Below, one piece after another: positions 27,591 to 36,678 of a DNA stretch of 64,000 nt (positions are counted from its first letter, which is position 1; the number at the start of each line of letters is the position of its first letter). The DNA comes from Clostridium sp. SM-530-WT-3G. Lineage in GTDB: Bacteria; Bacillota; Clostridia; Clostridiales; Clostridiaceae. Location of the stretch: NCBI RefSeq assembly GCF_012843905.1, contig NZ_JABAGC010000003.1, forward strand, positions 119,866 through 183,865, in the 5' to 3' direction. The translations under genes were made by a program, and so were the position numbers. The notes beneath the pieces were generated by a model. That model worked only from the letters and a program-made list of their open reading frames with translations, was not told the origin of the DNA and ran no database searches.

Positions 27591-29337
27591 ATGAATTCAG
27601 AAATTATAGAAGAAGTGATTTTAAAGTTAACCGTAGAAGAAAAGTCTGCAATGATTCATGGTGCAGGGTTATTTAGAACTGATGGGGTAAAGAGATTTAA
27701 TATTCCGCCACTAAAAATGTCTGATGGGCCACTAGGTGTAAGAAATGATTTTCGAAGGATATGCTTCATCTATAATGAGTGCTTACAATAAAATCTGGGG
27801 ATATCACTGTTCTCATAATAAGAGATTATTACAGGAAATATTAAGAGATGAATGGGGATTTGAAGGTATAGTAATATCAGACTGGAGTGCTGTAAGTAAT
27901 ACTGAGCTAGCAGCCAATGCAGGCCTTGATATTGAAATGAGTGTAACTTATAACTTTGATGAATATTATTATGCAAAGCCACTAGTTAATGCTGTAAAGG
28001 AAGGCAAAATAAAAGAAGAAGTAATAGATAATAAAATAAGAAGAATTTTAAGATTAATGGATAAGTTAAATATGTTTTCTGATGATAGAAAAAAAGGTGA
28101 ATATAACGCTCCAGAACATAGAAATGTAACTCTTGAAACTGCAAGGGAATCTATTGTTCTTTTAAAGAATGATAATGATCTTCTTCCATTAAATGAAAGG
28201 GAAATAAAGAAGCTTGTTGTATTAGGTGAGAATGCTAATATAACTCATTCAAATGGTGGTGGAAGTGCTGAAATAAAATCATTATATGAAATAACACCAC
28301 TTTTGGGTATAAAAATGAGACTAGGTGGAAATACAGAAGTTAAATATGTAAAAGGATATGATGCTAATAAAGAAAAATCTGAAGAGTTGTATTTAGAAGC
28401 TTTAAGAGAAGCTGAAAATGCTGATGCTGTTATTTTTATTGGTGGATTAAAACATGTAGCTGAAGAACTTCAATTAAAAGATAATGCATTAGGTGTAAAT
28501 AAAGATGAAGAAATAAAGCGTAGAATTGATAGTGAAGGATATGACAGAGCAGATATGAAGCTTCCTTATAATCAAGATGAACTTATACAAGAGCTACTTA
28601 AAGTAAATAAGAATACAGTTATAGTTATATCAAGTGGTTCACCAGTAGATATGGCAGAGTGGGTTGATGATGCACATACAGTAGTACAGATTTGGTACAA
28701 TGGTATGGAAGGTGGAAAAGCTCTTGCAGAAGTTATTTTTGGTGATGTTAATCCATCTGGAAAACTTACAGTTACATTCCCTAAAAAATTAGAAGATAGT
28801 CCTGCTCATAAACTGGGGGACTTTGGAAAAGGAGATACTGTGAATTATGGAGAAGGAGTATTTGTAGGTTATAGATATTTTTCAACTTATGATGTTAAGC
28901 CGTTATTCTGCTTTGGCCATGGACTTTCGTATACAAGCTTTAAATATGATGATTTAAAAGTTAAAGTTAAGGAAGAAGATGAGGATATATATGCTGAAAT
29001 TAGCTTTAAAGTAATTAATACTGGTAAGTGTGAAGGCAAAGAAACTGTACAAGTTTATATAGAAGATGAAGTATCAAGTGTAAATAGACCTGAACTTGAA
29101 CTTAAAGGATTTGAAAAAATATCTCTTGAAAAAGGAGAGACTAAAGAGGTTAATATAAAATTAGATAAAAGAGCATTTGCTTTTTATAGTACTGACAAGA
29201 AAGCTTGGGTTATCGAAAAGGGAAAATTCTTTATATATGTAGGTAGCTCAGTAGAAGATATACGATTATCTAATGAAATATGTTTAAATAGAGAGTATGT
29301 TTTTATTTTTGTTTTAGTAAGGGAAATTCTTAAATAG
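27591..29337 (+). pseudogene. GH3 beta-glycosidase gene with an internal deletion
   Basis: The N-terminal 53 residues (to KMSDGPLGVRNDF) start normally at ATG 27591 with GAGAGGGGC upstream. They then break near 27750 into a different frame that resumes at EGYASSIMSAYNKIWGYHCSHN and continues through the nucleophile segment VISDWSAV, the second domain and a fibronectin-III-like C-terminus to 29337. What is missing is the stretch of the TIM barrel that carries the LGPGVNI..NFEYFSEDP and KHFAANN-type substrate residues, roughly 150 or more residues, and the join is out of frame. The product cannot be a working beta-glucosidase/xylosidase. It would have acted with the GH31 enzyme 32 bases upstream. 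Confidence 0.82.
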
Positions 29338-29562
29338 AGGTATTAGTTTGATTGTACAATATGAACATTAAAATATAATATGTATTGATATATTGAAAAA
29401 ACTATTTTTGTTAGTTTTAACGAAATAATTATGCAACGGAATATTTATAGTGGAAGAACCTATATTTATTATAGGTCTGAAAATTATATATTTTAGAAGT
29501 AATAAAAAACTGTAATAAAACTTAAAGATATAAATGAATATTAATATGTTAAGGAGTATTAC

Positions 29563-29838
29563 ATGAAGTTAAAGGAAATGACATTACAGCAAGTTTTAAA
29601 TGGATTAAAGTTTGAATATAGAGGTATTAATACTGTAGTAATTGGAAATGATGATAATAAAACACTCTATATTAAAAACATAACAAAAGATGAATTTAAT
29701 GATATTGTCAGCTTTGATATAAATAACTTAAAATCAAGAAATAAGCGAAATAATATTTCATTTAAAAATTTACGAGCAGCAGAAAACATAGAAAGATATA
29801 TAATACCTAAATTAGAACAAGCTAAGAATGAAAAATAA
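29563..29838 (+). CDS. Hypothetical protein
   Basis: A 91-aa soluble protein with an N-terminal block MKLKEMTLQQVLNGLKFEYR, a beta-rich middle with NTVVIGNDDNKTLYIKNI and a basic, probably helical C-terminus. No family is recognised. AAGGAG lies 7 bases before the ATG, supporting translation. It stands alone with a weak terminator 120 bases downstream. Confidence 0.65.
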   Translation: MKLKEMTLQQVLNGLKFEYRGINTVVIGNDDNKTLYIKNITKDEFNDIVSFDINNLKSRNKRNNISFKNLRAAENIERYIIPKLEQAKNEK

Positions 29839-29960
29839 GTAATGTACACGTAGTTATTTACTTTTAAAAGTATTTAATTTTCAGATCTTTATTGCCTAGG
29901 AGATTAAGTGTGTTTGTGTTTAAATAAAAGTTAAATCTAAATAATCATATTAATTAATTT

Positions 29961-29989
29961 AACTGCACTTATTAGTGTGGTTTTTTTTA
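29961..29989 (+). terminator. Terminator before the tetR-type gene
   Basis: AACTGCACT pairs with AGTGTGGTT (two G-T pairs) around TATT, followed by eight T residues. Confidence 0.7.
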
Positions 29990-30014
29990 TTGGTAAAAAA
30001 TATAAAAAAAGTAA

Positions 30015-30043
30015 TTGGATTCGAAGTAAACTAGTAGTATAAT
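30015..30043 (+). promoter_or_regulatory. Promoter of the tetR-type gene
   Basis: TTGGAT (30015-30020) and TATAAT (30038-30043) have a 17-base spacer. Confidence 0.7.
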
Positions 30044-30044
30044 A

Positions 30045-30063
30045 ATCGTACCAATAGTTCGAT
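30045..30063 (+). promoter_or_regulatory. Candidate TetR autoregulatory operator
   Basis: The imperfect 19-base dyad ATCGTACCAATAGTTCGAT lies just after the -10 box and 18 bases before the regulator's start codon, the position expected for self-repression. Confidence 0.45.
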
Positions 30064-30080
30064 AAAAGAGGTTTTTATTT

Positions 30081-30713
30081 ATGAAAGAGAGTAAAAAAGA
30101 ATTACTTATAAAATTTAATAAAGATAATATAATCAAAAGTGCTAAAGAATTATTTAGTGAAAAAGGCATAGAAAAAACAACTATGGATGAGATAGCTAAA
30201 AGATCAGGATATAGTAAATCTACAATATATGTTTATTTTAAGAGTAAGGATGAGATTTATAATTATATTATTTATGGAAGTATGTATTGCTTTAAAGAAA
30301 CAATAGAAAAGAGTATAAGTGGAGCAAAAGATTTTAAAAATAGGTTTTTTTCTGTATGTTCTAGCATAGCTAAATTTCAAGAAGATTATCCTAGATATTT
30401 TGAGGATATTATTGGACAGATAGAAGTTGGAGATGAACAGATGAATGAAATGCCTATTTTGAATGATATTTTTAAAGTAGGAGAAGAAATTAATAAAATT
30501 ATAATGAGCTTTCTTAAAGAAGGCATGGATGAAAAGATAATTAGAGATGATATAGAATTATTACCTACAGTGTTCAGTGTATGGGGAAGTATATGTGGGA
30601 ATATTATTATGTCATACAAAAAAGAACAGTATATAAATAAAGTTATGAATAAAACTCGAAAAGAGTTTCTAGATTATAATTTTAATTTAATATATAAATC
30701 TATTGCAAAATAA
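30081..30713 (+). CDS. TetR/AcrR-family transcriptional regulator
   Basis: A 210-aa repressor. The N-terminal helix-turn-helix is canonical (KSAKELFSEKGIEKTTMDEIAKRSGYSKSTIYVYFKSKDEI), and the C-terminal ligand domain is helical and divergent. It heads a unit continuing with a frameshifted small gene 15 bases downstream and an FMN-binding-domain protein. AGAGG lies 9 bases before the ATG. Promoter and operator-like dyad are listed separately. The ligand is unknown. Confidence 0.9.
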   Translation: MKESKKELLIKFNKDNIIKSAKELFSEKGIEKTTMDEIAKRSGYSKSTIYVYFKSKDEIYNYIIYGSMYCFKETIEKSISGAKDFKNRFFSVCSSIAKFQEDYPRYFEDIIGQIEVGDEQMNEMPILNDIFKVGEEINKIIMSFLKEGMDEKIIRDDIELLPTVFSVWGSICGNIIMSYKKEQYINKVMNKTRKEFLDYNFNLIYKSIAK

Positions 30714-30728
30714 ATTAAGGAGAAGGAA

Positions 30729-31030
30729 ATGTCATATGAAGTAAGTGAAAACTTGAATATGAGTAGTGTTACAATTCAGAGTATAAGTAATAAAGGTACA
30801 TTAAATAAAACTGAAAATATTTCTGAAGAGGTAAAAGAATTTCTTAGGTATATTGAAAAAAAGATGAGTTTTTATTTAAAGAATAGTGATGTATCTAAGA
30901 CAAATGATAGCAGTGTAAGGGAATATGTGAAAGTATGCAGTGATACGATAATGAAGTATTGGTTACAAAAGATATTATTTATGATTTCTATTTAGATGAA
31001 AATTCAGAATATAAGATAAAAATAGTTTAA
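30729..31030 (+). pseudogene. Small gene of unknown function with a probable frameshift
   Basis: ATG 30729 (AAGGAGAAGG upstream) opens a frame whose residues 1-75 (to SDTIMK) look coding. It then runs into WLQKILFMISI and stops at 30995. In the other frame, from 30956, VLVTKDIIYDFYLDENSEYK continues to a TAA at 31030, which reads like the natural C-terminus; a single-base event near 30955 would join them. The full product would be about 100 aa. I do not recognise the family. An intact 88-aa protein is the alternative reading. Confidence 0.5.
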
Positions 31031-31150
31031 TAGCAATTTATAACTATATTCAATTTTCTGAATGGTGCTTACTCAAGAAAAATAATCTAATCTATGATTA
31101 GAGTTCTATAATATTTAATATTTTATTTAAAATGAGGAGTGAACTTATTT

Positions 31151-31549
31151 ATGAAATCATATCTTATAAAATCTATTATTACAGTTTGTGTGGCTGTTGC
31201 TGTAGCATGGGGAGGATATTATTTGTATAACATATCAAAGTATCAAAAGACAGTAAAAGCATTGCAGATTCAAGAAGTTAATTTGAATAATATACAAGAT
31301 GGAAAGTATAAAGGCAGTTTTGATGCTAATGTAATAAGTGCTGAAGTTGAAGTGGCAGTAAAGAATCATAAGATAGAGAATATTAATCTTATTAATCATA
31401 AAACTGATAGAGGAAAAAAAGCTGAAGTGATTATAGATGATGTAATTAAAAAACAGACAGTTAAAGTAGACACTATATCAGGAGCAACAAATAGCAGTAA
31501 AGTAATATTAAAAGCAATACAAAATGCTTTAGATAAAAAAATACATTAG
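31151..31549 (+). CDS. FMN-binding-domain membrane-anchored protein
   Basis: A 132-aa protein with one N-terminal membrane helix (SIITVCVAVAVAWGGYYLY) and an extracellular FMN_bind domain (PF04205 type, as in NqrC/RnfG). The motif DTISGATNSS near residues 110-119 matches the D-x-(S/T)GAT-x-(S/T) sequence to which ApbE attaches FMN through a threonine. It may carry electrons outside the membrane. It follows a TetR regulator; no intact apbE is seen in this window. The ATG at 31151 has GAGGAG 11 bases upstream, slightly long. Confidence 0.8.
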   Translation: MKSYLIKSIITVCVAVAVAWGGYYLYNISKYQKTVKALQIQEVNLNNIQDGKYKGSFDANVISAEVEVAVKNHKIENINLINHKTDRGKKAEVIIDDVIKKQTVKVDTISGATNSSKVILKAIQNALDKKIH

Positions 31550-31725
31550 TATAAGCTATCATAATTGTAGTGAGGAAGGTTATAATGTATGAAGTTTTCA
31601 GCATTATGCATGTATTCTTATGTTAGTGTTTCATATTATTTAATGATAATATTAGAGTAGAGAATCAGTGAAAGAGTATTTATTTAAAATAAAAAATATT
31701 ATTTGGAGATATAAGTAAATATAAC

Positions 31726-31766
31726 AAAAGCAGATAGGTATTGATAAGAATGCCTATCTGCTTTTT
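31726..31766 (+). terminator. Strong bidirectional terminator
   Basis: AAAAGCAGATAGG and CCTATCTGCTTTT make a perfect 13-bp stem extended inside by ATT/AAT, with T and A runs on the two flanks. It separates the FMN-protein unit from the convergent minus-strand gene. Confidence 0.9.
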
Positions 31767-31785
31767 GACTAATATATGCTTATAT

Positions 31786-32220
31786 TTAATTATCATAGTA
31801 ACTAGATAAGAATTTTCTTACAGCTGGTGCAATGAGAAATATAATCCAAGATATATCCCATATTTCTAAAGTGAAACTTAATAAAAAATAAACTGCAACT
31901 ACAGTTGGCCAGTATGAACTTAAAATTGCTCTAATAATTCTTTCTTTTTTTTCGGAATTAATATTATTGATGGTAATTTCATTATTATATGAAGAATTAT
32001 TTATATTATGATTATTTATCTGCTCGTTTATAAGCTCGCTTATATTGCTGAATTCTGAAATTATAATTCCTGTGCTTTCGTTATCATTTTTTCCTTCACT
32101 TTTTAATTCATTATATCTATATAACATTCTATTTAAAATTTCTGCTTTTAATTTTTTTATTTCCTCTGTTTGAGGAACGGCAGAAAAAGTATTATTAACA
32201 TAAGTCGTTAGGCTATCCAT
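31786..32220 (-). CDS. Hypothetical membrane protein with permease-prefix-like domain
   Basis: A 144-aa protein. The N-terminal soluble part (YVNNTFSAVPQTEEIKKLKAEILNRM followed by YRYNELKSEGKNDNESTGIIISEFSNI) resembles the DUF1700/permease-prefix domain often found with PadR regulators. An asparagine-rich linker follows, and then two C-terminal membrane helices (WPTVVAVYFLLSFTLEI and SWIIFLIAPAV). The ATG at 32220 has GGAG upstream at good spacing; the ATG at 32229 overlaps that site. No PadR gene is adjacent, and the function is unknown. Confidence 0.65.
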   Translation of the reverse strand: MDSLTTYVNNTFSAVPQTEEIKKLKAEILNRMLYRYNELKSEGKNDNESTGIIISEFSNISELINEQINNHNINNSSYNNEITINNINSEKKERIIRAILSSYWPTVVAVYFLLSFTLEIWDISWIIFLIAPAVRKFLSSYYDN

Positions 32221-32463
32221 AAAGTTCATCTCCTAATACATTTAATTTTGTGTAAACTATAATTATTATAACTTTTATGGATAAAAATTACAATTAATTG
32301 AAAGTTTTATCCATAAGAGTTACAATGGAAACAAATGGTACAAAATAATTGTGCTATATATTAGGTTAAAATTAAAATCTATAGCTCTAAAGATGTATAT
32401 TATTCTATTAACCATAATATACGTTATATAGAGAATAAGTAATATGAAAATTGGGGGATTATT

Positions 32464-33336
32464 GTGAAAAAGAGATTTTTAAGTATGATGTTATTAACAT
32501 TAGTTGGTGTATGACTTTTAGCAGGATGTAATGCCGCAACTAAATCTTCTACAGGAAGTGATGCAGATAAGACTACAGCGGAAAGTAATAAAAGTAGCGA
32601 AGCTAAAGAAAAGGATGTTTTTTTAGAAGCAACATTAAATATAGATGTAGCTGCAAGCTTGAAAAATTCTATGACAGAAATAGTAGAACTTTATAACAAA
32701 AAGCAGCCTAATATTACTATAAGAATAAATGCAGATAGTTCTGGAACTTTGCAAAATCAAATTGAAGAATCTGCAGGAACTGATGTGGATATGTTTTTCT
32801 CAGCATCAACAAAGCAGATGAATAAATTAAAAGAAGAAGGATATATAAATGAAGATTCAGTTTCAAATTTATTAAAGAATGAAGTTGTATTAATATCTGC
32901 TAAGGGAAGTGGTACAAAAGTAACTGGATTTGATAATATTACTGAAGCAAAAAGTTTTGCACTAGCTGGAGAGAGTGTTCCAGTTGGACAATATTCAAGA
33001 CAGATATTTAATAAACTTGGAATAAATGAAGCTATTAATAAAATGGAAATTAATCAATGTGATAATGTAAGTGCAGTTAAAGATGCTGTAGCTGAAGGAT
33101 CTAATGAAGTGGGTACTGTATACTATTCGGATTATTATTCTGTAAAAGATAAAGTGGATTTAATAGCTAGAGCAGATGAATCATGGTGTGATCCAATAGT
33201 ATATCCTGTAGGTTTAGTTAATAATAAAAATGCTGATGATAATCAAAGGAAAGCAGCAGAGGATTTTATTAATTTCTTAAATACAGATGAAGCAAAAACA
33301 GTATTTGAAAAATATATGTTTATGATTAGTAAGTAA
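32464..33336 (+). pseudogene. modA: Molybdate-binding lipoprotein ModA with in-frame TGA in the signal peptide
   Basis: The frame from GTG 32464 (GGGGGA upstream) encodes a signal peptide KKRFLSMMLLTLVGV-stop-LLAGC, where the lipobox LAGC is intact but codon 17 is TGA (32512-32514). The rest is a normal ModA: TLNIDVAASLKNSMTEIVELY, INADSSGTLQNQIEESAGTDVDMFFSAS and a YPVGLVNNK region. Without suppression no secreted protein is made, so the modABC molybdate importer would lack its receptor. A sequence error is possible, since modB and modC are intact. Confidence 0.8.
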
Positions 33337-33342
33337 TAGAGT

Positions 33343-34044
33343 ATGGTACTGGATATGCTAGGGACAATGGATTGGAGTCCATTATTTATTTCAGTGAAAA
33401 CAGCATTATTTGCAACTATAATATCTTTTTTTATTGGTATATTTGCAGCTGCTAAAGTAATGAAAGTAAATCCTAAAATCAAAGCTTTAGTAGATGGAAT
33501 TTTAACATTACCTATGGTTTTACCTCCTACAGTAATGGGATATGTTTTATTACTGTTGTTTAGTTTGAGAAGACCTTTTGGAGCTTTTTTATATGAAAAT
33601 TATAATATAAAGATAGTGCAAACGTGGACAGGCTGCGTAATTGCAGCAGTTGTTGTGTCTTTTCCTCTTATGTATAGAAGTACAAGAGGTGCTTTTGAAC
33701 AGATTGAAATGAATATAATTTATGCAGCACAAACTCTTGGCATGTCTAATAGGAAAATATTTTGGAAGATAATCATACCATCAGCAAAGCCAGGAATTTT
33801 GTCAGGAATTATTTTGACATTTGCAAGGGCATTAGGCGAATATGGAGCTACATCTATGCTTGCAGGGAATATATCTGGAAAAACAAGTACTATATCTCAG
33901 GTGATAGCTATGGTAATGAAAGATGGCGATTATTTAAAAGCAGGAATATGGGTTATCATAATAATGATTTTTGCATTTTGCATTGTTTCAGTTATGAACC
34001 TTCTTCCTGAAAAGAAAAAAGCAGTACAGATGAGGTGGAAGTAA
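33343..34044 (+). CDS. modB: Molybdate ABC transporter permease ModB
   Basis: A 233-aa permease with about five to six helices. The EAA loop is AAQTLGMSNRKIFWKIIIPSAKPGILSGIILTFARALGEYGAT, and the TLPMVLPPTVMGYVLLLL block is typical of ModB. The true start may be ATG 33343, 33355 or 33367 (MDWSPLFISVKTAL is the common family start); none has a strong ribosome binding site, so translation may be coupled to modA. It overlaps modC by one base. Confidence 0.92.
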   Translation: MVLDMLGTMDWSPLFISVKTALFATIISFFIGIFAAAKVMKVNPKIKALVDGILTLPMVLPPTVMGYVLLLLFSLRRPFGAFLYENYNIKIVQTWTGCVIAAVVVSFPLMYRSTRGAFEQIEMNIIYAAQTLGMSNRKIFWKIIIPSAKPGILSGIILTFARALGEYGATSMLAGNISGKTSTISQVIAMVMKDGDYLKAGIWVIIIMIFAFCIVSVMNLLPEKKKAVQMRWK

Positions 34045-35168
34045 TGTCATTATATGTTGATATGGAAAAGAAATTAAGCAATTTCACTTTGAGGGTCAAG
34101 TTTAATGCTGAAAATGAAATCTTTGCATTGCTTGGTGCCTCTGGTTGTGGTAAGAGCATGACGTTAAAGTGTATAGCAGGAATTGAGAATCCTGATTCGG
34201 GGAAGATAATATTAAATGGTAGGATATTATTTGATTCGAATAAAAGTATATGCATTCCTCCTCAAGAAAGAAGGGTGGGATACATGTTTCAAGATTATGC
34301 ATTATTTCCAACTATGACAGTAGAAAAAAACATATTACAAGGAATAAATAGAAAATCCATTGGAAGAATCAGTGGATTTTTTTCTGAAGATAAAAAGTTG
34401 CAAAAAGAGAATGACAATAGAAGAATAAAAGATATTATAAAAAATTTTCAATTAGAAGGATTAGAAAATCAATATCCAGATAAATTATCAGGTGGTCAGA
34501 AACAACGTGTAGCAATGGCAAGGATGATAATATCAAATCCAGAAATAATTCTTTTAGATGAACCATTTTCAGCACTAGACAGCTATTTAAAGTGGAAGAT
34601 GATAAATGAAATGGAAGATGAATTGAATAAATTAAAAACTACTGTTTTATTTGTATCCCACGATAGAGATGAAGTTTACAGATTGAGTAATATAATTGGT
34701 TCAATGAATAATGGAATTATTGAAGTCATAGAAGAGAAAAAAGAGTTTTTTGATAATCCTAAGACTGTAAATGCAGCAATACTTTCAGGGTGTAAGAATG
34801 TTGTGAAGGCTGAGAAGAAAGATGATCATCATATAAATGTGCCTGAATGGAATATGGAGCTTTTTACTGAAAAACAAGTTCCCAATAATATTACTGCAGT
34901 AGGTATTCGTGCACATGATTTTATACCATATAAATTAGATGAAGAAAAAAATAAAAACTATCCAATATGTAAGGATAATATTTTTAACATTATTCATGAT
35001 GAATATTATATAGAAGAAAATCAGTTTGAATGGACTATTTATTTTAAATGTTATAAACATATGAATGATAAAATTCAATGGAAGATAAGTAAAGCTGTAT
35101 TTTCAAAAGATGATATGGTTAATAAACTTTATGTAATGCCTGATAAAATATTGTGCCTTACAGATTAA
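34044..35168 (+). CDS. modC: Molybdate ABC transporter ATP-binding protein ModC
   Basis: A 374-aa ATPase. Walker A GASGCGKS is at residues 31-38, the signature LSGGQKQR, Walker B IILLDEP and the H-loop VSHDRDEV are intact. The C-terminal 120 residues form a divergent regulatory region (GIRAHDFIPYKLDEEKNKN) in place of a recognisable TOBE domain. The ATG at 34044 overlaps the modB stop; the GTG at 34035 is part of the GAGGTGG ribosome binding site. It powers ModB for molybdate or tungstate uptake. Confidence 0.92.
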   Translation: MSLYVDMEKKLSNFTLRVKFNAENEIFALLGASGCGKSMTLKCIAGIENPDSGKIILNGRILFDSNKSICIPPQERRVGYMFQDYALFPTMTVEKNILQGINRKSIGRISGFFSEDKKLQKENDNRRIKDIIKNFQLEGLENQYPDKLSGGQKQRVAMARMIISNPEIILLDEPFSALDSYLKWKMINEMEDELNKLKTTVLFVSHDRDEVYRLSNIIGSMNNGIIEVIEEKKEFFDNPKTVNAAILSGCKNVVKAEKKDDHHINVPEWNMELFTEKQVPNNITAVGIRAHDFIPYKLDEEKNKNYPICKDNIFNIIHDEYYIEENQFEWTIYFKCYKHMNDKIQWKISKAVFSKDDMVNKLYVMPDKILCLTD

Positions 35169-35231
35169 TTGAATAAATCAAGAATATATCGTATATGTTT
35201 AAATGATGGTGTTAAAATATTAGAAATAAAT

Positions 35232-35274
35232 AAAAAGTCAGTAAGCAAGGGAATACCCAAGTTTACTGACTTTT
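35232..35274. terminator. Bidirectional terminator between modC and tRNA-Cys
   Basis: AAAAGTCAGTAAGC and GTTTACTGACTTTT pair almost perfectly, with T runs readable from both strands. It would end modABC on the plus strand and the tRNA on the minus strand. Confidence 0.85.
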
Positions 35275-35275
35275 A

Positions 35276-35350
<75 letters not shown>

Positions 35351-35420
35351 ATATGAATCAACTGTTATATTATAATATATATATAAAAATCATAAAATTA
35401 TTCATATATTTTAAAAAATA

Positions 35421-35468
35421 TTTCATGTACCATTTAATTATTATTTTAAATGGTACATGTTTTTTTAT
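35421..35468. terminator. Bidirectional terminator after the cation antiporter gene
   Basis: A perfect 14-bp stem, CATGTACCATTTAA with TTAAATGGTACATG, is flanked by T7 on the plus strand and a T-rich tail on the minus strand. Confidence 0.8.
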
Positions 35469-36520
35469 TATAGTATAAAAAATCCTACAGCTATGATTAT
35501 GTATACTGCAACCAATTGAGCACCTTCTAGCCAGTTTGATTCTCCATCAGATGCGACTTTATCGGCAATTAGTACAGCAGCTAAAAGTGCTATGAGTTCA
35601 AACTCATTAAATATAATGCTCATTGGAGTAAATAAAAGGCTTAAAAAAACTAAAATAGGAGCTACAAATAATAGGATTTGAAGGCTGGAACCTAATGCTA
35701 TTTCAATAGCAACATCCATCTTATCCTTTAGGGCCATAGTAACAGCAGTACTATGTTCAGCAGCATTTCCTATTACAGGGATGAGTATTATTCCTACAAA
35801 ATATTCACTTAAGCCCATAGTTGTAGTTATAGATTCTATACCACCAACAAGAAATTCACTTTCAATAGCAATAAGAACGGTAGAAGCTAATAAAACAATT
35901 AGAGATTTTTTAAGAGACCATTTTGCTTTTTCAGCACATTCTTCACCTTCAGCGCTTGTGCTATATAGGTGTTTATGTGTAAAGAAAGAGAAAATAAGAC
36001 TTAATATGTAAAGTATAAACATTACAACTGCTACAGCAATACTAAAACCTTCATATTTTGTATTTAATAATTCAGGAGATATTGTATGCGTAAATAGTGC
36101 TGGAACACTGACTCCTATCACTGAAAATAACAGCATACTAGAAGTAACATTTGCAACATTACGATTAAATTTTTGTGTTTTATGTTTTAAACCACCTGCA
36201 AACATGCTTAATCCTAAAACTAAGAGTACATTACCGATTAGTGATCCAGTAATAGAGAATTTTACAACATCAAATAATCCTGCTTTTAATGCAAAAAATG
36301 AAATTATAAGTTCTGTTGCATTTCCAAAAGTGGCATTTAAGAAGCCACCAATTTTAGGACCTGTATAAAAGGATATTTCCTCAGTTCCTTCACCCATAAG
36401 TCCAGCAAGAGGGACTATTGATAAACATGAAAGTACAAACATTATGCTTGATGATACATTCATAAACTTAGCCACTATGCTTATGGGAATAAATATAAGA
36501 AGAAATTTTAAAATTTTCAT
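35468..36520 (-). CDS. Calcium/proton exchanger, CaCA (Cax) family
   Basis: A 350-aa membrane protein with about eleven helices in two inverted halves. Each half has its alpha repeat: GGFLNATFGNATELIISFFAL in the first and PVIGNAAEHSTAVTMALKDKMD in the second, supplying the GN(A)xE residues that bind Ca2+. An acidic/charged loop (STSAEGEECAEKAKW) separates them. It exports Ca2+ in exchange for H+. I prefer the ATG at 36520, giving the usual MKILKFLLIFIPIS start; the one at 36532 overlaps the AAAGGA site. Confidence 0.9.
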   Translation of the reverse strand: MKILKFLLIFIPISIVAKFMNVSSSIMFVLSCLSIVPLAGLMGEGTEEISFYTGPKIGGFLNATFGNATELIISFFALKAGLFDVVKFSITGSLIGNVLLVLGLSMFAGGLKHKTQKFNRNVANVTSSMLLFSVIGVSVPALFTHTISPELLNTKYEGFSIAVAVVMFILYILSLIFSFFTHKHLYSTSAEGEECAEKAKWSLKKSLIVLLASTVLIAIESEFLVGGIESITTTMGLSEYFVGIILIPVIGNAAEHSTAVTMALKDKMDVAIEIALGSSLQILLFVAPILVFLSLLFTPMSIIFNEFELIALLAAVLIADKVASDGESNWLEGAQLVAVYIIIAVGFFIL

Positions 36521-36678
36521 ATATAATAACATTCCTTTCTTTTGTTTCTTATCTATTTAGTTTAAACAATATTTTATTAATTATTTGGAAAAGAATAATT
36601 CAATATAATTATGATTATTTGATTACTTAAACTTGGAGTAACATAAAATTTTATTAATCATATTATATAGTGACATGA

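Noticed and set aside
31570..31630. apbE-like gene start after the FMN-binding protein
   Set aside because: The frame with a ribosome binding site ends after about 14 residues, and nothing downstream resembles ApbE.
32230..32463. ModE box or molybdenum-cofactor riboswitch before modA
   Set aside because: Only a half-site-like CGTTATATA is present, and no conserved cofactor-aptamer core could be found.
12308..32514. TGA recoding (selenocysteine or a changed genetic code) to explain several in-frame TGA codons
   Set aside because: Tryptophan is encoded by TGG throughout, TGA ends many intact genes, one interrupting stop is TAG, and no SECIS-like hairpin or redox-active context is present next to the stops.
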